Origin: Candidatus Saccharimonadales bacterium
GTDB taxonomy: Bacteria; Patescibacteriota; Saccharimonadia; Saccharimonadales; Saccharimonadaceae
DNA length: 64,000 bases
Assembly: GCA_039928925.1 (NCBI GenBank)
Contig: JBDSSF010000003.1
Coordinates: 270,858 to 334,857, forward strand
Reading direction: 5' to 3'
Shown here: piece by piece, positions 8,526-16,849 of the stretch
Layout of the letters: each line of letters starts with the position of its first letter
Numbering within the stretch: the first letter of the stretch is position 1
Made by a program: the position numbers and the translations under genes
The notes under the pieces: generated by a model
Told to the model about the DNA's origin: nothing
What the model saw: only the letters and a program-made list of their open reading frames with translations
Database searches by the model: none

Positions 8526-10763
8526 ATGGCTAAGAGACGAAAATCAACACATAAAAAAACCAACAAGGGACAGCTGGGGCCTAAGCACAGCTTGCCGAGC
8601 GGATTTTGGACGCAAGTTGGTGCAGTCTTCTTAATTGCGATATCGGTACTTCTTGTTGTGGCTTGGTTTGGTGCGGGCGGTCCTGTCCTCGAATGGATGC
8701 ATGCCTCGGCTTTGAGCACAATTGGATATGCTGTATACGTTATTCCGCTCCTATTTATTTATGTCGCCGTTGAGATATTTCGCGCCGAAAATAATCGTCT
8801 TCCATTTGTTATGAAGCTTGCCACGGCATTTCTTATTGTCTGGTTTGCCGGGCTTTTTGGACTTATGAAGGATGATGCCGGCAAAACGAATGGTGGTTTC
8901 GTCGGAACAACGGTCAACAGTGCTATGTCTAGCCTTGTTAATGACGCAGTCGCAGCATTTATCTATGTCCTCCTCATCCTGATTACAGTGCTGTTTGTGC
9001 TTAGGGTGTCACCGGTTACTATCATCAAAAAATTCTGGGAGTTGGTTCGTACTAATTCGCCCGAGCAAGATGAAAACGTTAAAATTATGAAAAAAGCCGC
9101 AGCTACCGATGCAACTACATCAACAGCTATTGGCGAACTAAAACTCAACGCAGGGGTACCAATGGTTAACGCCAATGATTTTCCCGAAGATAAAAAACAA
9201 TCACGTATGTCGACACTCAGGGGTAGCGTCGTAAGAGACAAGGCTGCGGAGGATCAGTCTGCTCTTGTCTCAGTGACCGACCCTAACTGGGAAGCGCCAA
9301 GCATTGATTTACTTGAGAAAAAGCAGGCACCAGCTGATGCGGGTGATGTTCAGCAAAATGCGCAAATTATCAAAGATACACTTCATGAATTTAGTATCGA
9401 TGTTGAGATGGAAGGTGCTAATATTGGACCAAAAGTAACGCAGTATACACTTCGTCCTCCGAGCGGTGTCAAGTTAACAAGAATTACTGCCCTTGAAACA
9501 AATATTGCACTAAATCTTGCAGCTCAGTCCTTGCGTATTGAAGCACCTATCCCTGGTCAGCGCGCTGTCGGTATTGAAGTGCCTAACCGACGTGCTGCAG
9601 ATGTTCGTTTATACGGTGTTCTTAGCTCTAAGCAGTGGAAGTCTTCAGTGGAGCCACTATCATTCGCTATCGGTAAAGATATTTCAGGGGAAGCAGTGGT
9701 TGGTGAGTTAAATAAGATGCCCCATCTTTTGATTGCTGGTCAAACTGGTAGTGGTAAATCCGTTATGATCAACGCACTTCTTACGAGCCTGCTATATCGT
9801 AATAGTCCTTCGGAAATGAAACTGATTCTTGTAGATCCGAAGCATGTGGAAATGGCTGCATATGAAGATATTCCGCATCTTTTGACACCTGTCATTACGG
9901 AACCTGAAAAGACAATCAGCGCACTTAAATGGGCTGTTAACGAGATGGAGCGTCGCTACAGATTACTTGCTGAGGAAAAAATTAAAGATATTAAGACCTA
10001 TAACCAAAAAATACAATCCGGAGGCAAAAAGATTTCCGTTGCCGACGACGAAGGCGTAGTGCATCAACATGATGATGGTGCGATGCCATATATCGTAATT
10101 GTCATAGATGAGCTCGCCGATCTGATGATGGTTGCCGCGCGCGATGTTGAAGCACTTGTGGTTCGATTGGCTCAAAAAGCCCGTGCCGTTGGTATTCATT
10201 TGGTACTTGCGACGCAGCGTCCATCAGTTGATGTCATTACCGGACTTATTAAGGCTAACGTACCGGCACGTATCGCTTTTACAGTAGCCTCACAAGTTGA
10301 CAGTCGAACTATTCTTGACCAGGTAGGTGCAGAAAAACTACTCGGACAGGGTGATATGTTAATGCTTACTCCGAGTATGAATAAGCCAAAACGTATACAA
10401 GGCGCATGGGTAATGGATGATGAGGTGATGAAAATTACTGATCATCTTCGCATGCAGTCAGCACCACAGTACAATGATGAAATTGTTTCACAGCCAGTAC
10501 AGCTAAACGGTAAGGGTGGCGTAGTTATGGACTTTGATGGTGGTGGTGACGATGATATGTACCGTGACGCTCTACGTGTCGTTGTGGATAGCGGTAAGGC
10601 CTCAACTTCACTACTTCAGAGACGCCTTCGCATAGGTTATGCACGCGCTGCTCGTATCATTGAGCAAATGGAAGAACAAGGTGTCATCGGCGCTGCCGAC
10701 GGAGCTCGTCCCCGAGAGGTACTTATCAGTAGTCTCGATGATGTTGCCGGTGCTGAAGTTTAA
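8526..10763 (+). CDS. ftsK: DNA translocase FtsK/SpoIIIE
   Basis: Septum-anchored ATPase that pumps chromosomal DNA during division. 745 residues. A basic N-terminus precedes four transmembrane helices (about 28-55, 62-80, 93-112, 130-155), a linker of about 100 residues (shorter than in E. coli), the alpha/beta motor with Walker A GQTGSGKS (about 405-412) and Walker B IVIVIDELADLM (about 522-533), and a C-terminal gamma winged helix (about 680-745), which in the family reads KOPS-type DNA signals. All parts are present. The tyrosine recombinase at 32553 could be its functional partner in dimer resolution; this is inferred from known FtsK-Xer biology. Confidence 0.96.
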   Translation: MAKRRKSTHKKTNKGQLGPKHSLPSGFWTQVGAVFLIAISVLLVVAWFGAGGPVLEWMHASALSTIGYAVYVIPLLFIYVAVEIFRAENNRLPFVMKLATAFLIVWFAGLFGLMKDDAGKTNGGFVGTTVNSAMSSLVNDAVAAFIYVLLILITVLFVLRVSPVTIIKKFWELVRTNSPEQDENVKIMKKAAATDATTSTAIGELKLNAGVPMVNANDFPEDKKQSRMSTLRGSVVRDKAAEDQSALVSVTDPNWEAPSIDLLEKKQAPADAGDVQQNAQIIKDTLHEFSIDVEMEGANIGPKVTQYTLRPPSGVKLTRITALETNIALNLAAQSLRIEAPIPGQRAVGIEVPNRRAADVRLYGVLSSKQWKSSVEPLSFAIGKDISGEAVVGELNKMPHLLIAGQTGSGKSVMINALLTSLLYRNSPSEMKLILVDPKHVEMAAYEDIPHLLTPVITEPEKTISALKWAVNEMERRYRLLAEEKIKDIKTYNQKIQSGGKKISVADDEGVVHQHDDGAMPYIVIVIDELADLMMVAARDVEALVVRLAQKARAVGIHLVLATQRPSVDVITGLIKANVPARIAFTVASQVDSRTILDQVGAEKLLGQGDMLMLTPSMNKPKRIQGAWVMDDEVMKITDHLRMQSAPQYNDEIVSQPVQLNGKGGVVMDFDGGGDDDMYRDALRVVVDSGKASTSLLQRRLRIGYARAARIIEQMEEQGVIGAADGARPREVLISSLDDVAGAEV

Positions 10764-10770
10764 TCCTTTA

Positions 10771-10798
10771 ATCTTTTGTTTTTATGTGAAACAAAGAT
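10771..10798 (+). terminator. Weak hairpin after ftsK
   Basis: ATCTTTTGTTT pairs with AAACAAAGAT with one bulged T. No U-run follows, so termination would be weak. Confidence 0.35.
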
Positions 10799-10844
10799 GA
10801 GCTGAGTAGCGTCTTTAACCCTAGTAATTATCATTCATTTAGGT

Positions 10845-10850
10845 TATAAT
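10845..10850 (+). promoter_or_regulatory. -10 TATAAT for rpsF-ssb-rpsR
   Basis: TATAAT in TTTAGGTTATAATTAAC gives a leader of about 70 nt ending in a strong SD (AAGGAGG, 10916-10922). S6 operons of other bacteria can carry an S6:S18-binding leader motif; I could not confirm one here. Confidence 0.6.
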
Positions 10851-10928
10851 TAACTAGTTATCAACTCAGCTTATACCTGATATAAGCATCCAAATGGATT
10901 AACCAATGGATTCCGAAGGAGGAAATCT

Positions 10929-11288
10929 ATGAAAGAATATGAACTAACAGTTCTCATTCATCCTGACCTAGAGGTAGACATTGAGGCGCCACTTACAAAA
11001 GTGCGTGACCTCGTGAAAACTCATGGTGGTGAAATTGTAAGCGAAGATAATTGGGGTAAAAAGAAACTTGCGTACCGTATCAAAAGTGAAGACTTTGCGG
11101 TATACGTTTACTTCGAAGTAAAGCTACCTGCTGATGCATTACTTAAAATCAGTAATACATTAAACATTACAGACGAAGTACTACGTTACTTACTTGTAAC
11201 TGTTGATGAAAAAGGTCGCCGAGCGCTAGAAGAAGCAAAAGTACGATCAGCAGCGTCCGCATCACGCGACGATAAAGAAGAGGAGTAG
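10929..11288 (+). CDS. rpsF: 30S ribosomal protein S6
   Basis: Small-subunit protein that pairs with S18 on the platform. 119 residues, starting MKEYELTVLIHPDLEVD, with the typical DNWGKKKLAYRIK segment at about 41-53 and YVYFEVKLPADAL. The C-terminus has a short charged tail ending DDKEEE. AAGGAGG sits 6 nt before the ATG. It is the first gene of the classic rpsF-ssb-rpsR operon, with only 5 nt to ssb. Confidence 0.96.
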   Translation: MKEYELTVLIHPDLEVDIEAPLTKVRDLVKTHGGEIVSEDNWGKKKLAYRIKSEDFAVYVYFEVKLPADALLKISNTLNITDEVLRYLLVTVDEKGRRALEEAKVRSAASASRDDKEEE

Positions 11289-11293
11289 GGGAT

Positions 11294-11734
11294 ATGGCCA
11301 AAAGCATCAACCAGGTGATTTTAATGGGACGTTTAACGCGTGATCCTGAACAGCGGACTACCACTAGTGGTAAAACGATTGCAAATTTCTCTATCGCAGT
11401 TGATCGCGGCGGCCAAGATGACCAAGCTGATTTTTTCGAGGTTACAGCCTGGGAAAAGCTAGGTGAGCTGGTTATTCAGTATCTAGGTAAAGGACGTCGT
11501 GTCCTTGTACAGGGACGACTACGACAAGATAGCTGGGATGATAAAGAAACTGGTAAGAAACGTACGAAAGTAGAAGTTGTTGCCACAGATGTTACATTCC
11601 TCGATGGGCCAAATGGAGATGCACCAAGCTCTTCATCTGCTCCGTCATCACAATCTGCTAATAAGAAATCCAACGATGTTGTTATTCAAGACATCGATGA
11701 CAAACCAATTGATCTAAGCGAAATTCCATTTTAA
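11294..11734 (+). CDS. ssb: Single-stranded DNA-binding protein
   Basis: Coats ssDNA in replication, repair and recombination. 146 residues. The OB fold occupies about 1-110 (SINQVILMGRLTRDPEQRTT, FEVTAWEKLGELV, YLGKGRRVLVQGRLRQDSW), followed by a Ser-rich disordered linker and the partner-docking tip DLSEIPF, which matches the usual acidic-IPF ending. The gene is centrally placed in the rpsF operon, 12 nt before rpsR. Confidence 0.96.
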   Translation: MAKSINQVILMGRLTRDPEQRTTTSGKTIANFSIAVDRGGQDDQADFFEVTAWEKLGELVIQYLGKGRRVLVQGRLRQDSWDDKETGKKRTKVEVVATDVTFLDGPNGDAPSSSSAPSSQSANKKSNDVVIQDIDDKPIDLSEIPF

Positions 11735-11746
11735 GGAGAATAAATT

Positions 11747-11950
11747 ATGGCACTTAAACGATTCAAAAAAGATGTTCCAGCGTTTTTTGACTACAAAGAC
11801 GTCAAATCATTGCAGTACTTCATTAACATTTATGGTCAAATTGAGCCAATTGCAAAAACTGGTCTATCTGCTAAGCAGCAACGACAGCTTGCGACGGCAA
11901 TTAAGCGAGCACGCCACTTAGCGATGCTTCCATTTGTTACTTCTAACTAA
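11747..11950 (+). CDS. rpsR: 30S ribosomal protein S18
   Basis: Partner of S6 on the 30S platform. At 67 residues it is at the short end of the family. The core is recognisable ([46 protein letters not shown]). AAGGAG lies 9 nt before the ATG. It is the last gene of its operon; a hairpin without a T-run follows before efp. Confidence 0.95.
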   Translation: MALKRFKKDVPAFFDYKDVKSLQYFINIYGQIEPIAKTGLSAKQQRQLATAIKRARHLAMLPFVTSN

Positions 11951-11965
11951 TAATTAGAAAACTCT

Positions 11966-11992
11966 GCAGCGCAGATGAATCATGTGCGCTGC
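11966..11992 (+). promoter_or_regulatory. Hairpin between rpsR and efp
   Basis: GCAGCGCA pairs with TGCGCTGC (8 bp, 11-nt loop). It lacks a T-run, so it may act as an mRNA processing or stabilising stem rather than a terminator. Confidence 0.4.
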
Positions 11993-12017
11993 CTAGCATT
12001 TCTAACCGGAGATTTAT

Positions 12018-12578
12018 ATGTATAACCCTACAGAATTAAAAAAAGGTGTTGTTGTCCAGCTAGATGGCAAACCCTTCAGAGTTACCGAGTATAACCAAAA
12101 GGTTATGGGTCGGGGCGGCAGCATCGTAAATGTGAAGCTAAAAAATTTAATTGACGGTAGTGTCATACCAAAAACTTTTAAAGGACAGGAAAAAATTGAA
12201 TCTGCTGAGGTTATTAATCGTAATGTTCAGTATCTCTATAAGGACGCTCAAGATTTTTATTTTATGGATCCAGAAACTTTTGAGCAGTTTCAACTACCGG
12301 CTGATGTTGTTGATAGCGCCAGTAGCTATTTAAAAGAAGGCGATAGTCTGACGCTTCAGTCTTTTGGTGAAGCTATTATCAATGTTGAGTTGCCAAAAAA
12401 CTTATATCTTGAAGTGACATACACTGAAGACGTCGTTAAGGGCGATACGACGAGTAACGTTCTAAAAGACGCTACTGTTGAAACAGGTCTTGTCGTAAAG
12501 GTACCCTCATTTATTAAACAAGGTGATGTTATCTCCGTCGATACAACTACCGGTGAATACCGCGAACGCAAGAAATAA
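12018..12578 (+). CDS. efp: Elongation factor P
   Basis: Relieves ribosome stalling at polyproline. 186 residues with the three beta domains: KOW-like N-domain (MYNPTELKKGVVVQLDGKPF), central OB and C-terminal OB (VVKVPSFIKQGDVISVDTTTGEY). The N-domain loop that reaches the peptidyl-transferase centre reads KVMGRGGSIVNV, with Arg32 at the tip where many bacteria have a modified Lys. Polyproline runs occur in window proteins (for example PPPPPP in the 56368 surface protein), so there are plausible clients. The TAA overlaps the ATG of tlyA by one base. Confidence 0.94.
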   Translation: MYNPTELKKGVVVQLDGKPFRVTEYNQKVMGRGGSIVNVKLKNLIDGSVIPKTFKGQEKIESAEVINRNVQYLYKDAQDFYFMDPETFEQFQLPADVVDSASSYLKEGDSLTLQSFGEAIINVELPKNLYLEVTYTEDVVKGDTTSNVLKDATVETGLVVKVPSFIKQGDVISVDTTTGEYRERKK

Positions 12579-13297
12579 TGAAACAACGCCTCGATATTGA
12601 ACTAGCAAAGAGGGGCGTAACGGCAAGTCGTTCTCAAGCAGAAAGCTGGATTAAGCTAGGGAAAGTTATTGTTGACGGTAAGGTTATTAAAAAACCAGGT
12701 CACTTCGTTTCAGATCAATCAATAATTAGCCTTGAGACATCCGAGCAATTTGTTAGTAGAGCTGGTCTCAAGCTCGCGAGTGTCGCAACATTATTACATC
12801 TCGATTTCCGCGAAAAAGTAGTACTCGATGTCGGTAGTAGTACTGGTGGTTTTACGGATTATGCACTACAGCATGGTGCAAAAAAAGTTTTCGCGGTTGA
12901 TGTTGGAACGGATCAATTACACCCAAGTCTTCACGGTCATCCAAAAATATCACTGCACGAAAAGACAGATATTCGTGATTTCGTCCCAAGTGATACTCCC
13001 GATATTATTGTCATGGATGTTAGTTTTATTAGTCTACGTGAGATTCTCCCGCACATTGCATCAGTGAGCGGCAAAGAAACACAGATCGTTGCAATGGTAA
13101 AACCACAGTTTGAAGCGGGTCGTCATCAAATTAATAAAGGTGTCATTAAGAATGATGCTGTCCGACGGGAGATTCTCCGTGACTTTGAGGTCTGGGCAAA
13201 AAACTTATTTGTTATTAGTGACAAGCGTGATAGCGACATTGCGGGTGCGAAAGGGAACCACGAGCGGTTCTATCTCTTAAGGTCTTTACAAAAATAG
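12578..13297 (+). CDS. tlyA: TlyA-family rRNA 2'-O-methyltransferase
   Basis: 239 residues: an S4 RNA-binding domain (about 1-60, LDIELAKRGVTASRSQAESWI) and an FtsJ-like SAM methyltransferase domain with VLDVGSSTGGFTDYAL (motif I, about 86-101), DVGTDQLHPSL and VMDVSFISLREIL. TlyA enzymes methylate cytidines in 16S and/or 23S rRNA; which site is used here cannot be read from the sequence. It is translationally coupled to efp (TAATG). The foreign surface-protein/sortase island begins directly after it. Confidence 0.9.
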   Translation: MKQRLDIELAKRGVTASRSQAESWIKLGKVIVDGKVIKKPGHFVSDQSIISLETSEQFVSRAGLKLASVATLLHLDFREKVVLDVGSSTGGFTDYALQHGAKKVFAVDVGTDQLHPSLHGHPKISLHEKTDIRDFVPSDTPDIIVMDVSFISLREILPHIASVSGKETQIVAMVKPQFEAGRHQINKGVIKNDAVRREILRDFEVWAKNLFVISDKRDSDIAGAKGNHERFYLLRSLQK

Positions 13298-13307
13298 ACT
13301 AAAGTGC

Positions 13308-13313
13308 TACAAT
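13308..13313 (+). promoter_or_regulatory. -10 TACAAT for the surface-protein leader
   Basis: TACAAT in AAGTGCTACAATAG, immediately after tlyA. If used, it gives a leader of about 195 nt before the surface protein. Confidence 0.5.
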
Positions 13314-13319
13314 AGCCCC

Positions 13320-13513
13320 AATATCCCCGCTCACCAGAGTGTGGGGTGTGGTAAAGCTGCTTCGTGGTGTTGCTCAAATATTGAGAGACGCCTCTGGAGG
13401 CGCCTTTAACAATTTGAGTACTACATTACAATGCATCTTTGCAGTGCCCCCTACCCTGGAGGGTAGCGGGATATCCCTACGACGTTCAGGCAACTGAACG
13501 GAGAGGAGCCACC
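13320..13513 (+). promoter_or_regulatory. Long structured 5' leader of the surface-protein gene
   Basis: Successive hairpins are visible: CCCCGC with GTGGGG (about 13325-13347); an outer CTCAAAT/ATTTGAG pair enclosing CGCCTC/GAGGCG (about 13373-13420); CTACCC-TGGA-GGGTAG (about 13451-13466); and GTTCA/TGAAC (about 13482-13498). The ribosome site GGAGAGGAG comes last, 6 nt before the ATG. No known riboswitch consensus was recognised. It may be an mRNA-stability or translational-control leader. Confidence 0.45.
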
Positions 13514-15499
13514 ATGGCTCTGCACGAAGACCTGCCTCCCACCGGGGGCAACGGTCGAGCGCGTAAGCGTAAGACCAAGATCGGCCTGAGTTTGATGTCG
13601 GTGATCGCACTGATCGCCGGTCTGATGCTCACGGGCTGGTTCACCGGAAGCGCCTCGGCGCACACTCCGAATGTCTCGGCGTCCTGCGACGGCGTGGTCG
13701 TGAATCTCACGGACTACGTCCAGGACAACACGAGGAGCCACAAGAACACGGTCAGCATCAGCGTTGACGGTGCGGTCGTCGAGAGCAACCCGAACTTCGG
13801 GACGAGCTACTCCAAGACCGTGTCAATCCCACAGGACACCTCGACCCACACCTGGGCCGTGGACGTCACCTCGTGGGACAACGTCGGAGAGGTTCACCGC
13901 TCCGGGACAGTTGGCCCGTGTGTCAAGACCACGAAGATCGATGTTCCGGCTCAGCCGGACGTCACCGATCCGTGTGGTGAGCACAACGCAACCTGGATCC
14001 TGCCGGCCGACACCGACAAGGTCCACTGGTCCATCGACAGCAAGGGGAACGCGATCGCGACCATCACGGCCGCGAACACGGTCTTCTCCGACGGTCTCAC
14101 CTCCGAGAACTACGGCATCGCGCCGGATTCGAACGAGGCGTGTCCGCCGGTGATCAAGAAGATCGAGATCCCCTCGCAGGCCAGCGTCAAGGACCCATGT
14201 GGTCCAGACAACGCGACCTGGGTCGTGCCGGCTGACACCGACACGATCAGCTGGATGGTCAACGACGAGGGACACCTCATCGCGACCATCACGGCCGAGA
14301 ACACCGAGTTCACCGATGGCACCACCACCCATGACTACGGCGTCGCCGTGGACAGCGGGCAGGAGTGTCCCCCGGTGATCAAGAAGATCGATGTGCCGGC
14401 AGCGCCGGACATCACCGATCCCTGTGGACCGAACAACGCCACCTGGGTCTTGCCGGCTGACACCGACGAGGTCCACTGGTCGCTTTCCCCGCAGGGTGGC
14501 AATGCGATCGCGACGATCGTCGCGATCAACACCACCTTCAAGGACGGGACCAAGATCCACGATTACGGCACCGCGCCGGACTCGGGTATCTCCTGTCCCC
14601 CGACCATCACCAAGATCGACGTCCCGGCAACCCCGGCCGTCACCGATCCCTGTGGCCTCAACAACGCCACCTGGGTCGTGCCCGCTGACACCGACGTCCT
14701 CAACTGGACACTCGGCGAGAACGGGCACTTGGTGGTCGACATCACGGCCAAGAACACCCAGTTCCAGGACGGCACCACGACCCACGACTACGGCACCGCC
14801 GTGGACAGTGGGAAGTTGTGCCCGGTCAAGCCGATCTACAGCTCGTCCGAAGTGTCGGGCTGCAACGGCTACACCTCCGTCTCGTTGACGGTGGTGGGGA
14901 CGGCGGAGGATCCCTTCGCCATCTACGGCTATGACGGACCATACCAGTCCGATGACAGCAAGTTGCTGTACTCGGCTCCTGGCGCAAGGGTGTTGAAGGA
15001 CGAAACGGTGACGTTCGCGTTGCCGTCGGGAGTCTTCGGGCTCCTGATCAAGGTCGGGGAAAGTGGACAGTTCTACGTCCAGTACCCCGTCTGGGAGAAG
15101 CCGGCGACGTGTGTCACGCCCCCGGTCACCACTCCTCCGGTTACCACTCCGCCCGTCACGACTCCTGTCGTGACGCCCCCGGTGACGACCCCCGTGGTCA
15201 CACCGCCGGTCACGACTCCGGTCGTGACGCCTCCGGTGACCAAGCCGCCGGTGACGACCCCCGTGGTCACCACCACGGTCGTGAAGCCGCCGGTCACGAC
15301 GACCTCGGTCGTCGTGGTGGTTCCTCCGACCAAGGTGGTCACCACGACCACCATCAAGGGGCCTTACCCGACGGACAGCCACAACGGCGGTCCGGGAGAA
15401 AGGCTTCCTGTCGGACTCCCACTGGGAATCGCAGCACTGATCGCGATGATCGGAGCCGTCTGGTTCCTTCGTCGTCGTCAGGCGGCGAAGCAGCACTGA
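13514..15499 (+). CDS. GC-rich repeat surface protein with C-terminal anchor-like tail
   Basis: 661 residues from the ATG after GGAGAGGAG. A basic N-terminus (RARKRKTK) and hydrophobic signal segment (about 27-50, ending SASA) lead to an N-terminal domain, then four repeats of about 76 residues, each with DPCG..NATW.(V/L)PADTD and a closing CPP/CPV, so two cysteines per repeat. A further domain (about 440-530), a Pro/Thr/Val linker of TTPPV-type repeats (about 535-620), and the tail LPVGLPLG, a hydrophobic helix and RRRQAAKQH follow. This is a sortase-substrate layout without a canonical LPXTG at the C-terminus. GC content and codon use are far above the neighbours, so recent transfer, perhaps from an actinobacterium, is likely. 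Confidence 0.85.
   Translation: MALHEDLPPTGGNGRARKRKTKIGLSLMSVIALIAGLMLTGWFTGSASAHTPNVSASCDGVVVNLTDYVQDNTRSHKNTVSISVDGAVVESNPNFGTSYSKTVSIPQDTSTHTWAVDVTSWDNVGEVHRSGTVGPCVKTTKIDVPAQPDVTDPCGEHNATWILPADTDKVHWSIDSKGNAIATITAANTVFSDGLTSENYGIAPDSNEACPPVIKKIEIPSQASVKDPCGPDNATWVVPADTDTISWMVNDEGHLIATITAENTEFTDGTTTHDYGVAVDSGQECPPVIKKIDVPAAPDITDPCGPNNATWVLPADTDEVHWSLSPQGGNAIATIVAINTTFKDGTKIHDYGTAPDSGISCPPTITKIDVPATPAVTDPCGLNNATWVVPADTDVLNWTLGENGHLVVDITAKNTQFQDGTTTHDYGTAVDSGKLCPVKPIYSSSEVSGCNGYTSVSLTVVGTAEDPFAIYGYDGPYQSDDSKLLYSAPGARVLKDETVTFALPSGVFGLLIKVGESGQFYVQYPVWEKPATCVTPPVTTPPVTTPPVTTPVVTPPVTTPVVTPPVTTPVVTPPVTKPPVTTPVVTTTVVKPPVTTTSVVVVVPPTKVVTTTTIKGPYPTDSHNGGPGERLPVGLPLGIAALIAMIGAVWFLRRRQAAKQH
13925..14827 (+). 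repeat. Four tandem coding repeats of about 228 bp
   Basis: Units start near 13925, 14153, 14378 and 14606. Each encodes a segment beginning (I/K)xKI(D/E)(V/I)P and carrying DPCG, NATW, PADTD and a terminal cysteine. They are similar but not identical, suggesting old internal duplications. Confidence 0.85.
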
Positions 15500-15520
15500 T
15501 GCTGTGAAGTAGTACTCCGT

Positions 15521-15581
15521 CCGTGAGGGCGAGGCTGACTCGTTGCCATTCGTGGTGACAGAGAAAGCCTCGCCTTCACGG
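15521..15581 (+). terminator. Long hairpin after the surface-protein gene
   Basis: A 16-bp stem (15521-15536 with 15566-15581) containing one G-U pair and closing a 29-nt loop. There is no strong T-run after it, so it may be a terminator or a protective 3' stem. Confidence 0.6.
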
Positions 15582-15669
15582 CGAGCATCAAACTATGTCT
15601 TTTGTGAGAGGTTTTTACGAAAGCTTTAACAGAGAAGATATACTTGTAATAAATATACTTTTGTGGTAT

Positions 15670-15675
15670 TATAAT
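15670..15675 (+). promoter_or_regulatory. -10 TATAAT for the sortase gene
   Basis: TATAAT within TGTGGTATTATAATAATTAG, about 75 nt upstream of the sortase ATG. Confidence 0.5.
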
Positions 15676-15752
15676 AATTAGCCCAGCAAGGGTTCTTTAC
15701 CAATGTGGCACAATAATCCAATTCTTTGAACCTCTTGGAAGGGGGTGGGAGT

Positions 15753-16736
15753 ATGAAGCGCTCACGCGTGGTAGTAGCTATACGCATGGCTGTCGTTTGT
15801 ATCACACTTGTTGTGGTCGCAATCAGCAATGCAAATCGGAACGCCAAGCAGGCAACTGTCGAAGCGGAATTGCCTCCACTGGCCACAACGACTCAGGCGA
15901 GTCCGAGTGCATCAGCCAGTCAGGCGATCGATCCTAGCTCGAGTGTCGGTTCTTCCTCGTACCCATCGACTAAGGCGGTTACATCGCCAGTTGAAAGTTC
16001 GAAGACGACCATGACGACTCGGTCGACAGCGGCACCAGTATCGACGGTATCAAAACCGCCAAGCACGACGCCAAAAGCACCATCACCATCACCCATCCAG
16101 TCAGTCCTCGCAGCACCGCCAACTCACATGACCATTTCGGCTAAACCGGGATTTAAGGTCAACGCAATAGTGGATGGTATGGACTACAGGGATGATCTGG
16201 CAGCGCCGAGCTGTTCGACAAGCCCGGATCCAGAGTGCCCTCAAAAAGCATACTGGATCCAGAATCGGCTTGGTGTTGCTCCGAGTTCATCATGTTCGGA
16301 GAATCCAGGTGCAAACGACTCGACCTATATCATGGGTCATTCGTGGACGCAGGATCCTCGCGTGTTCGACGAATTGTCTGATTACGCGATGAAGCATTAC
16401 GACAGTCAGACTGTCAATGGCGCGGTTGTCCTGAAGATCACTCCGATGGGCTCAACTGATCCAAACGGTAAGCCTTTACCAGATGTGGAGACATGGTCAG
16501 TGTCAAGCTTGCTTGGCTCTCCTATCGTCGTCACAACTGGGAAGGGGACGCTGACATACGCTATTTCAAAAGCGTATATCGTGCTCAAGTCTGACGTTGG
16601 TAGGACTGACGAGTTTCGCCAGGGAACTGGTTGCCAGCTCATTATCGACACCTGCGGCATTGATCTGTCGAGGGGTGTCGATACCAACTACGCTGTCATT
16701 TTGTTCGCGGAATTGAAGACTGCAGTGCCACACTGA
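15753..16736 (+). CDS. Sortase (class E/F-like transpeptidase)
   Basis: Joins sorted surface proteins to the cell wall. 327 residues from the ATG after GGGGGTGGGAG; an upstream TTG in the same frame is less likely. An N-terminal membrane anchor (about 5-24) and a Ser/Thr/Pro linker (about 45-122) precede the catalytic domain. The triad is His196 (TYIMGHSW), Cys301 (IIDTCG) and Arg307 (DLSRG), followed by the closing strand YAVILFAEL. AYWIQNRLG and PRVFDEL also fit class E/F sortases of Actinobacteria. It lies right after the GC-rich surface protein, and base composition is intermediate between island and genome. The LPHTG protein at 56368 is a second possible client. Confidence 0.78.
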   Translation: MKRSRVVVAIRMAVVCITLVVVAISNANRNAKQATVEAELPPLATTTQASPSASASQAIDPSSSVGSSSYPSTKAVTSPVESSKTTMTTRSTAAPVSTVSKPPSTTPKAPSPSPIQSVLAAPPTHMTISAKPGFKVNAIVDGMDYRDDLAAPSCSTSPDPECPQKAYWIQNRLGVAPSSSCSENPGANDSTYIMGHSWTQDPRVFDELSDYAMKHYDSQTVNGAVVLKITPMGSTDPNGKPLPDVETWSVSSLLGSPIVVTTGKGTLTYAISKAYIVLKSDVGRTDEFRQGTGCQLIIDTCGIDLSRGVDTNYAVILFAELKTAVPH

Positions 16737-16740
16737 GAAC

Positions 16741-16805
16741 CCCCGCGCAGGTGAGCGTGGTCGGAGATGTGCAACAGCATGTCACTTGATCACCTCCCTG
16801 CGGGG
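16741..16805 (+). promoter_or_regulatory. Large imperfect hairpin after the sortase gene
   Basis: CCCCGC with GCGGGG and AGGTGA with TCACCT pair across an asymmetric bulge, enclosing an inner stem. It marks the GC-rich right edge of the island. Confidence 0.45.
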
Positions 16806-16828
16806 CTCAGCACACATAGAAGATTCTG

Positions 16829-16849
16829 CCTCCATAAGGAGGTATTTTT
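16829..16849 (+). terminator. Terminator at the right end of the sortase island
   Basis: CCTCC-ATAA-GGAGG followed by TATTTTTA, on the plus strand between the convergent sortase and ychF genes. Confidence 0.6.

Noticed and set aside
13505..13517. GCCACCATGG at the surface-protein start, identical to a eukaryotic Kozak site
   Set aside because: A good bacterial SD (GGAGAGGAG) lies directly upstream and the codon use looks bacterial, so coincidence is the simplest explanation.
13925..14827. Repeat array as a CRISPR
   Set aside because: Units are about 228 bp, coding, diverged, with no spacers and no cas genes.
13823..15496. 557-codon minus-strand frame opposite the surface protein
   Set aside because: It is a GC-rich shadow: Arg/Asp/Gly-rich low-complexity protein with no start signal, while the plus frame has signal peptide, repeats and anchor.
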